From assembly GCA_030765065.1 (NCBI GenBank), contig CM060990.1:663722618-663786617 (forward strand): a DNA stretch of 64,000 bases, written 5' to 3'. A program made the translations under genes and the position numbers. Shown in pieces: positions 56,650 through 64,000 of the stretch (its first letter is position 1; every line of letters starts with the position of its first letter). A model generated the notes under the pieces. It ran no database searches. It had not been told where the DNA came from and was given only the letters and a program-made list of their open reading frames with translations. This DNA is from Deroplatys truncata. Taxonomy: Eukaryota; Arthropoda; Insecta; Mantodea; Mantidae.

Positions 56650-58275
56650 CTGTACCGCGTATACAGTCGGTAGAGAAGGTATTGCATTCCACCAAAAATT
56701 TGTTATCGAGATTTCACGGGAAATACATGTTGTGAGGCCCCTGAATCCGTAAAGGAAGCATTTTTAGAAAAAGGTCCGTGTGCGTGGGAGGGTGTCTGCG
56801 TGTCTGTGAACAGCATAACTCATAAACGAAAAGTCGGATATATACCAAATTTGGCATTTAAGTTCAGTACTTTCCAAAAATGTGACTCAAAGATTTTAAA
56901 AGAAATCCTTTTACCCCAAACTAACGTTTACATGGGAAATTTTTCGAAATTTATGATTTTCTAAAAATGGCGTTAAAATTTTTGATTAAGATACTATATA
57001 TTAAAGATATTTACATGAAAAATAAAATGTATATCTTGAAGTTTCTCGGAATAGCCGTGAGGTTCACTTCTTTCGGAAGGAATTCTGTACAATGTTGTAA
57101 AACAGGTAAACGTTAAGCGTTAGACCGAAAATGCTTTCCCTGGGAAGGGAAGTAAAGCCTGTGGTCCCGTGTCGTAGATTTATGGAACGGAAAAGAACCT
57201 TAAGCCTGATAAAGAGGCTTCTTAGCAAAATTTTCCGTATTTCATGCTCAATATAGAATGGGACGCCAAGAAACATAGTAGTTAAAGACTCCATAAATAA
57301 GGGAGTAGGACTAGGTACGGAAGAAACATGACACCTCGACCTACAAGACCTTTGCCCCTGACGGGGTGCCCCCGGGAGGGATGGTTGAAGTACGAGGAGA
57401 CAGAGAGCGACGGGGCCATGAAACATGACAGGGCAGAGGGCAGGTTCCCTACCTCTTACAGATTGAAACTTCTCCGTTGTCAAATGGTGCATCCGGCTCC
57501 CCTCAAGGCTTGTACATTCCACGGGGTCCGGGGCTCAAAGACCGTCCCCATTCTGTGGGGCAAATGGTTGCAAAGAGCATCCTTTTCCCCTGTCATGCAA
57601 CGCAGACACTTTCATCCCTGAAACAGACGCAGCAGATGAAAGCAGAATTTAAATGAGAGTGGAGGTGAAATGGAGGGACAGGAAATTCGGGGGATATAAG
57701 GAACCTTCCCAACACTCGCCTAGCGACCCGGGGAGACCCTTGAAAAAACCAATGGGTCAGGAAGGTCGGCCGCAGCAATGGAACCCACGATCTCTCGAAC
57801 ACGGGCCACGGGCGTTACCGCCTGAGCCATCCTGCTCGGTGTCCATAAATAAAACTCAATTTAATTTGATAGACCAAAACGTGCTCCACAAAAATGTAGA
57901 CCGTTTTAAAACACACAATTTATTTGAAACAGTTTTTTTTGTGGCATCGGCCATTTCCAAGATAACCGTTATTAATGCTTCGAATTGTTCAATACTTCTT
58001 TTAAAGGGTTGTCGACATTCAGTTCTTTCTCGCGATTGCATGGAAGCAGTATGAAATTTTAAGGCCAGCATATAGGTCCAGTTCTTAATCATTTGACTGT
58101 CGCTATTCCCTTTGTATCTATAACTAAGTGTGTAATGCAATTATTTCTATAAAGGTTTATCTCGTATAAAACGAAGTAGATAGAAAAATAAGCTTTCGTA
58201 AAGTAAGTTTTTATACCTATTAATAAATGGTACGGGGTAGAGAAAGTCATGTGAATTTAACGCATAAGATTTCTT
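56650..58275 (+). repeat. Foldback-family arm split by a SINE cluster
   Basis: Arm sequence from 'actgtaccgcgtatacagtcgg' to about 57117 resumes at about 57880 and ends ggtagagaaagtcatgtgaa. The interruption (57118-57845) holds a SINE body (gtggtcccgtgtcgtagatt), a GC-rich segment and a minus-strand tRNA-like head near 57840-57770. The flanks tagaccgaaaa and tagaccaaaac look like the target duplication. Confidence 0.65.
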
Positions 58276-59519
58276 TAAGGTCATTAAGCAGGCGCAGATA
58301 AATCGATCGCCATTTCGCCACCAAGTTTTACTGTTAGTGACCTTCCTACTGGAGCAATGTTCAACATTTGTTAGCAATTAATTTTATTTTCGCATAAGTA
58401 TATTTCTATCATTCACTATCATCAATAAAACAGTATGCATTGCACATGCATTAAGTATACTGGAGAATCTCGGAAGTAGACAATGCTCGACTACGTCTAG
58501 TCATTTTTGAGAGAATCCAAAAACACAAACGTTTTTCCTTTTAAACGACAGTTTAAAGCAGTGAGATTTTCTCTCGTGTCGCATCCTTGGATGACGCCGA
58601 ACTTAAATCATATGCTTGGGGCAAAATAGTGATAAGTCACGCTTTTTCATAATCCAGTTTCCAACACAAATTGCTGCTAAAATCAATTATCTGACTTCTT
58701 CGAAAATATTAGGATTTTAAACACCAAAAATGGTTGCTTACCGTATGAATTATAGTTCATTAAATACCCCTAAAATATTTAATGCCTTAAAAATAAATAT
58801 TTATTTGGCTTAAAATATTCTCCAAACCGTGAAGATTTATATGAGCACCCGAAGCATGTTGCGCTTTAGTTAATTGGTTCAAAAGGGCAGAGGATGTGGT
58901 GTTTTATGGAAAGTGTCCTTAATTCTTAAAACAACACGTGTAAAATGACCATATTGTGGCTTGTCATTATCTTGCCGCAGGCACTTAAAATATCAAGGAT
59001 GGATCTTCCGTTTTGCAGTTATGCTCTCTCACACACACACACAATCGAGACTACCGCTTGTTACAGTTCAGGTGCCTTTGTATACACGTCTAAAATTACT
59101 ATAGTACTAATCATTATACGGATTGCTGTTTTTTTTATCCAGCAATCCATTCCAAAAATTTCACACTAAGTGCATTCTCCTTTTATTGCTTTAAATACAA
59201 TTGCTTTGCTCTGCATTCGTGTACTTATATTTTTATAAGGGCCCTTTTGGTCCCAATGACCGAATATAATATCCAATTTCCGCAGTATGTACGGAATAAT
59301 AATGTGACTTATATGCAGCATTACCACACATATGCATTTGCTCATTTGATTTAAAGTTTTTTCCCCCCATTATACTCCTTATATGAAATCAATAATAAAA
59401 GTCTGCATATAATAATGAGAGTTGTTTACATCTGCCATCTCTTATGGACGGAACGAATCACCTCAAACACGCTGCCTCCCACAAGCAAACATTCAGAGCA
59501 GCAACAGGTAATCAATAAT
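58276..59519. other. No gene seen
   Basis: AT-rich, no supported feature. Confidence 0.55.
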
Positions 59520-59615
59520 CGGCTGCCGTCGTAGCCGCCTATAGCTTCGGCGCACCGCCGGTCACGGGTTCGAGTCCCGCCATGGGCATGGGTGTTTGTG
59601 TGTGTGTTATATGTG
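59520..59615 (+). repeat. tRNA-derived SINE, short
   Basis: CGTCGTAGCCGCCTATAGC followed by GGGTTCGAGTCCCGCC and then a (GT)-rich tail. Confidence 0.6.
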
Positions 59616-59939
59616 TAATTCCGGTAAAAACTGTAAAGTACAACACAGTACTCGTAAACTGGGTAAACAAAGGTACTTAAAACAATAACTACTTTGACCT
59701 TCTCCGCAAATGGCAATACCTACTCTTGGTTTGTTTCCCGGATATGGTTCATATATAGATCCCAATTGCGGGGAACCACCGGTCCCAGATTTACATTCAG
59801 TTCCGTGGACATCATCATCTTCGGATTCATTAGTGTGAACATTGAGTGTTGTAAACGTAAACATTCTCCAATACATGCTGTTTATCATTTTACACACTTG
59901 TTCTCTAGTTCTATTTCTTTATTCGTAAAGAACATATAT

Positions 59940-60540
59940 TAAACATGTGTATGCTAATGTATGAGGGTGGGTAGTAGAGAGGCTTAATCCACCAAGTTAC
60001 TATGTAGTAGTTGTGAATAGGGGTACAATGGTGTAACACGCACATTATTTCTAGTTGTTTGAGTTTCATGTAAAATATATAATAGTTGATATTTTCAAGA
60101 TTGCAAGATAAAGAAGAACCGATAGTATTTGTATTTCTGTGAATAGAAAATCCTTTCTTTGAAAGTTTTCAGCACAAAATATAATAGTTAGATAAAAAGG
60201 GAACCAAAGGAATTATTATTATTATTACTATTTATTATTATTATTATTTTGCTTAATAATATGGGATATATAAACCGTGGCATTATCAAGATAAACAACG
60301 TCTGCCATTTAGAGAACGTCAAACAAGAACAATTTCGGAATTACAGAATACAAAATTGGTTAAATTCCTGTATACACAGAAAACTACTTATAAGATATTT
60401 CAGAATTAGCTATCACCTTCAGTTTTTGGTCAAGGATCGAGTATCGAGTATCGGTGCTCAAAATCATTATCGGTATCGAGTATCGATAAATGGTGGTATC
60501 GTCCCATCACTATTATAAAATATACCCAGGCTCCAATATA
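59940..60540 (+). repeat. Partial relative of the hAT-like element at 10802
   Basis: Matches 11365-12000 from 'aacatgt.ta.gctaatgtatgagggtggg' through the TATCGA-rich end and 'gtcccatca.tattataaaatataccc'. The left half is absent. Confidence 0.75.
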
Positions 60541-60619
60541 GTATACAGGTCAATATATAGTAATTTTTAACTTTTTAATTCCCCGTGTGGCCCTGAAAGA
60601 GACTTTATGGATATAATGA

Positions 60620-63150
60620 AACCCTTCTGAAACTTCTGCCATCCATTGAGAAGTAGATATGCTAAAACCTGCACTTGGTTCATGCAACGTGCAGATAGCG
60701 CTACGCTGGCGACTGTAGCTTGAGAGAAGCTAGGTATTTCTTTTCTAAACCATGTTTACTTTCTCTGCCACGTACATAGTAAGTAGGAAAGGTATTGCAT
60801 TCCATCCAAAAATTCGATACCGAGACTTCACCGGAAATACATGTATTGAGGCCCCCGGAATAAAAAAAAGCGTTTTTAGAAAAAGGTCCGTTTGTAAATC
60901 GTTGTAAAAACAATTTGTACATGAATAGAGAAAGTCATGTGAGTGTAACACATCAGACTTTAGAAAAAGTTCCGTGTGTGTGTGAACAGCATAACTCAAA
61001 AACGAAAAGTGGGGTAAGCACCAAACATGGTATGAGTTCAGTACCTTCCAAAGATGTCACATGAAGGTTTTCAAGAAAATTCCCCATCCCAAACTACTCT
61101 TTACTTGGAACACTTTTAGAAATTTTTGTTTTTCTAAAAAATGGCTCTAATGATTTTGAATAAAATTCGATATGTTAAAGATATTTACATGGCAAATAAA
61201 ATGTATGTTGAATTTTCTGGGAATAGCCCTTGAAATCCTTTTCATTCGGAAGGAATGTTGTATAATCTTGTATAACTTGTAAAGGATAACCAATAGTCAA
61301 AAACGGATTACAAAACAAATATAGATCCCTTTAAGGAACATAATTTAATTCAAATATATATATTAATTTTTTATTCATTTATTATTATTATTATTTTTTT
61401 ATTCTTTTTTTTTGGCATCAGCCGTTTCCTATACATCTGTTATTGATAGTTTGAATTGTTCAATACCTAGCCATTATTTAAAAGCCAGTATGGAATTTTA
61501 AGGCAGTGCTTAGTGTCCAATTCTTAAACATGTAACTGTCACTGTTCCCTTTGTAGCTATCTATAACGAAATGTTTTATATAGCTATTTCTGCAAACGTT
61601 TATTTGGATTAAAGTGAAGTGAATATAAAAATTTGATTTATCAAGGCAAGTTTATATACCCACTAATAAGTGATAGAGGGTAGAGAAAGTCATGTGAAAG
61701 TATCACATCCGATTTTTTTCACTTAGGTTTTATTATTTCACCGATACTATTCTAAAGAATATATATATATATATAATTTACACATTATTAAGTTAACATC
61801 GGAAATAAGGTACATTAATTCAAAACATTAGCCTAAGGAGTAGCAAAACGTGATGTTAAAAACGTCTGCGTTACATTTACACGAGTTTCTCTACTCATTC
61901 TACTACAAACTACTCTCAAAAAGGTTTGTGATTTTGTATATATCTTCTTAATATACGTAAACATCCATTACACATTTACACGTTGAATTTCATGCTTTTT
62001 TCCATGAGCAAAAGAGGAAAAAGTCTGAGGTGTTGCGCCCACATGACTAAGTCTACTCTTTTAGAAACTATTTTTACAAACGCTTGTTCTCCATCTGTTT
62101 CATGTTAATCGAGATAAAAATTTGCCGAAAATATCTTATTGCTGATTTTCTTTAGGTGCAAGGGGAATATGGTAGGCTCTAAGCGATAGTCAAATCTTAG
62201 AGATGGTCGCTTTGTGGAGCATTTCATTCTCTTTTGCATGTCCAAGACAAAGAAAAGAAAAAAGAACACCATAAATATATAAAAAGAATAAAGAACTCCC
62301 ATTTGAGAAACGGTATATGAATTGGAAAATTCAAACAAACAACAAGGAGTATCTCAGAAATGGTTCACTCCACAAAGTGTGTTTGACATAAATTGTGGTG
62401 CGTCAATACAATATGCTCATTCCTGGATCGGTGCCAATTCTCTCCCCCTCACAATCCCATCCTTACCCTAAACTACCCTTTTGATAGCGCATATATATCT
62501 TTGATATTTTCAAAAATAGCTGTAGAGATTTTCATTAGAATATCGTGTATTTAAGATATTTACATGACAAATAAGATCTATATCCTGAATTTGTTTGGGA
62601 ATAACCTGTGAAGTCCTCTTCATTCGGAAGGAATTTAGTGTAATTTTCATAACGAGTAAACCATAAGAAATAGACAGACTTATTGCACAAAACATGTAGA
62701 GCTCTGTGAAACAGAACATATTTCAAATACACTTTTTGTGGCATTAGCCATTTCCGAGATATCCATTATTATCGGTTTGTACTTTTCAATACCTTTGTCA
62801 TTTTATAGTACTATCTCTATTGAAATCTTTCTTTTAATTAAATTTTTATAGCCATTTTAGAGAAAATACAAAGTTTGGAAAAATGCTTCTTCTGTAGAGT
62901 AGTTTGTGGTGGGTAATTTTCTTGAAAATCTTCGTGTCGCAATATTTGGAGCATCCTGAATATAAATACTAAGTTTCGAATTTATCCGGCATTTGTTTTC
63001 GACATATTCTGTTCACACAGACCTTTTTCTGAATTTTTTATTCAAGGTCCTCAAAACATGTATTTCCGCTGAAACATCGATATATAATTTTTTGTTTTGC
63101 AATGCAACAGTTCCTCTACCTAGCAGGTACGTTTTAGAGGGGGTAAACAT
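60620..63150. repeat. Foldback-type composite repeat, copy 2
   Basis: Collinear with 40140-43350: leader (tgccatccattgagaagta, tgcacttggttcatg), a short rightward arm (60755-60950), a second rightward arm (60960-61700), the same middle (cattattaagttaacatcg, agcaaaacgtgatgttaaaa) and a leftward arm (about 62030-63150). The first arm is internally deleted relative to copy 1. Confidence 0.7.
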
Positions 63151-63199
63151 AGTGAAAGATAGGTTATTCAACGGAGGGGGACACGGCAATCTACAATAC

Positions 63200-63670
63200 T
63201 ATCTATTGTCGCTACGGCCCCCAGGAGGAAGGGGTGAGGTGAAGGAACCACAGGAGGGTACAGGCCATAAGTAAACAGGCTATCGAGACGCGGGGAATTC
63301 CCTAACATTTCCAACCTCGTAGACGCGTCCCATTGCTAAAGCCGCCGGGAGAGTGCGACGAACCACCTACCAATCAAGCAGCACTCTGGTGTCCACGGGG
63401 AGTACTCTCTCCATTGAGCATGCATCCGCGCCACCACCATACACCGCGAAACCTAGTAGCACACCCGAAAGATGAGAAAGAAACTGTATGAAAGGAAGAC
63501 GATGGTAAGGAAATCGTGGTAGAGAGGAAGCCACACTAGCATTTACCTGCCTACCCCGGGGTAACCACGAAAAACGCATGGGTCAGAGTGGGCGGTCACC
63601 AGGGATCGAATCCGGGACCTCCTGAATGCGAGTCGCACATGTTACTGCGGCGCCATCTCGCTCCGGTATA
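63200..63670 (-). repeat. Composite SINE, minus orientation
   Basis: Same build as 54640-55140: the tRNA-like head lies at about 63660-63595 (complement of ggatcgaatccgggac) and the GC-rich tail runs to about 63200. Confidence 0.7.
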
Positions 63671-63683
63671 AGTTTATAGCATT

Positions 63684-64000
63684 ATACAGGGCGGATCATT
63701 TAAGTTGAGACTTAAAATATCTCCAAAACTAATCGTCATGGAAAGAAATATGAATAAAGGTTGTTTGATATTATGTGGGGAAGTAAATGCCATTTGTCGT
63801 GTTTTATTTGGAGGACATTATGACGGTCATTTTAGAGTCAATTTAATTTGACCCTAATTGTAAGTTCCCATTTAAAGAAATTAAATTGACCCTAAAATGA
63901 CTATCATAACGTCCTCCAAACAAAACGTGATAAATAGCATTTACTTTCCTCCATAATATCAAGCAACTTTTATCAAAAATATTTTTCTACAACGCTTAGC
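63684..64000. mobile_element. Palindromic MITE, copy 2 (cut by window end)
   Basis: Starts acagggcggatcatttaag and shows the same two inverted arms and centre as 49012-49360 (ggtcatttta.agtcaattta). The right tip lies beyond the window. Confidence 0.8.

Overview
This window is eukaryotic, AT-rich and repeat-dense, and it looks like an insect genome. It holds Tigger, mariner, hAT-like and Penelope-like elements, many tRNA-derived SINEs, and TATA/Inr promoters of arthropod type. I see no ordinary host gene. The order of insect cannot be fixed from the sequence alone.

The centrepiece is one complete virus-like transposon of the Polinton/Maverick class at 14167-34515 (20,349 bp). It has 556-bp near-identical terminal inverted repeats, AG...CT ends and a 6-bp target duplication (gatctc/gctctc). 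An unduplicated paralogous target sits 318 bp beyond the right end. From left to right it carries: a promoter with two ATF/CRE sites, TATA and Inr; a four-exon gene coding for duplicated cysteine modules (15212-16349); an unknown 160-aa ORF; a leftward morphogenesis block (PLA2/pX-like core protein, adenain-like protease, penton-like minor capsid protein, a 47-aa basic microprotein, double-jelly-roll-type major capsid protein); a 121-bp divergent promoter; a rightward block (packaging ATPase, fibre-like repeat protein, a conserved protein of unknown function, integrase with chromodomain); an array of about eight 67-bp repeats; a leftward seven-exon protein-primed-type DNA polymerase B gene; and about 4 kb of non-coding right arm with subterminal repeats and a nested repeat.

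The set is what a DNA-virus-like element needs: replication (POLB), integration (INT), genome packaging (ATP), and capsid assembly and maturation (MCP, mCP, PRO, PLA2/pX). This copy is decayed. POLB is split by two one-base frame changes, the fibre-like gene has an in-frame TAG, and the protease frame has no suitable ATG. MCP, mCP, ATP, INT and the spliced cysteine gene look intact.

The flanks (1-14166 and 34522-64000) are layered transposon debris. They hold an inverted pair of Penelope-like copies with hammerhead-ribozyme-like ends; a Tigger element with TA target duplication; a hAT-like element; a mariner inside an older repeat whose empty-site paralog is also in the window; a palindromic MITE present twice; a SINE whose 3' end has expanded into a 76-bp minisatellite; and a foldback-type composite repeat present in two collinear copies, with single arms elsewhere, one of them inside the Polinton.
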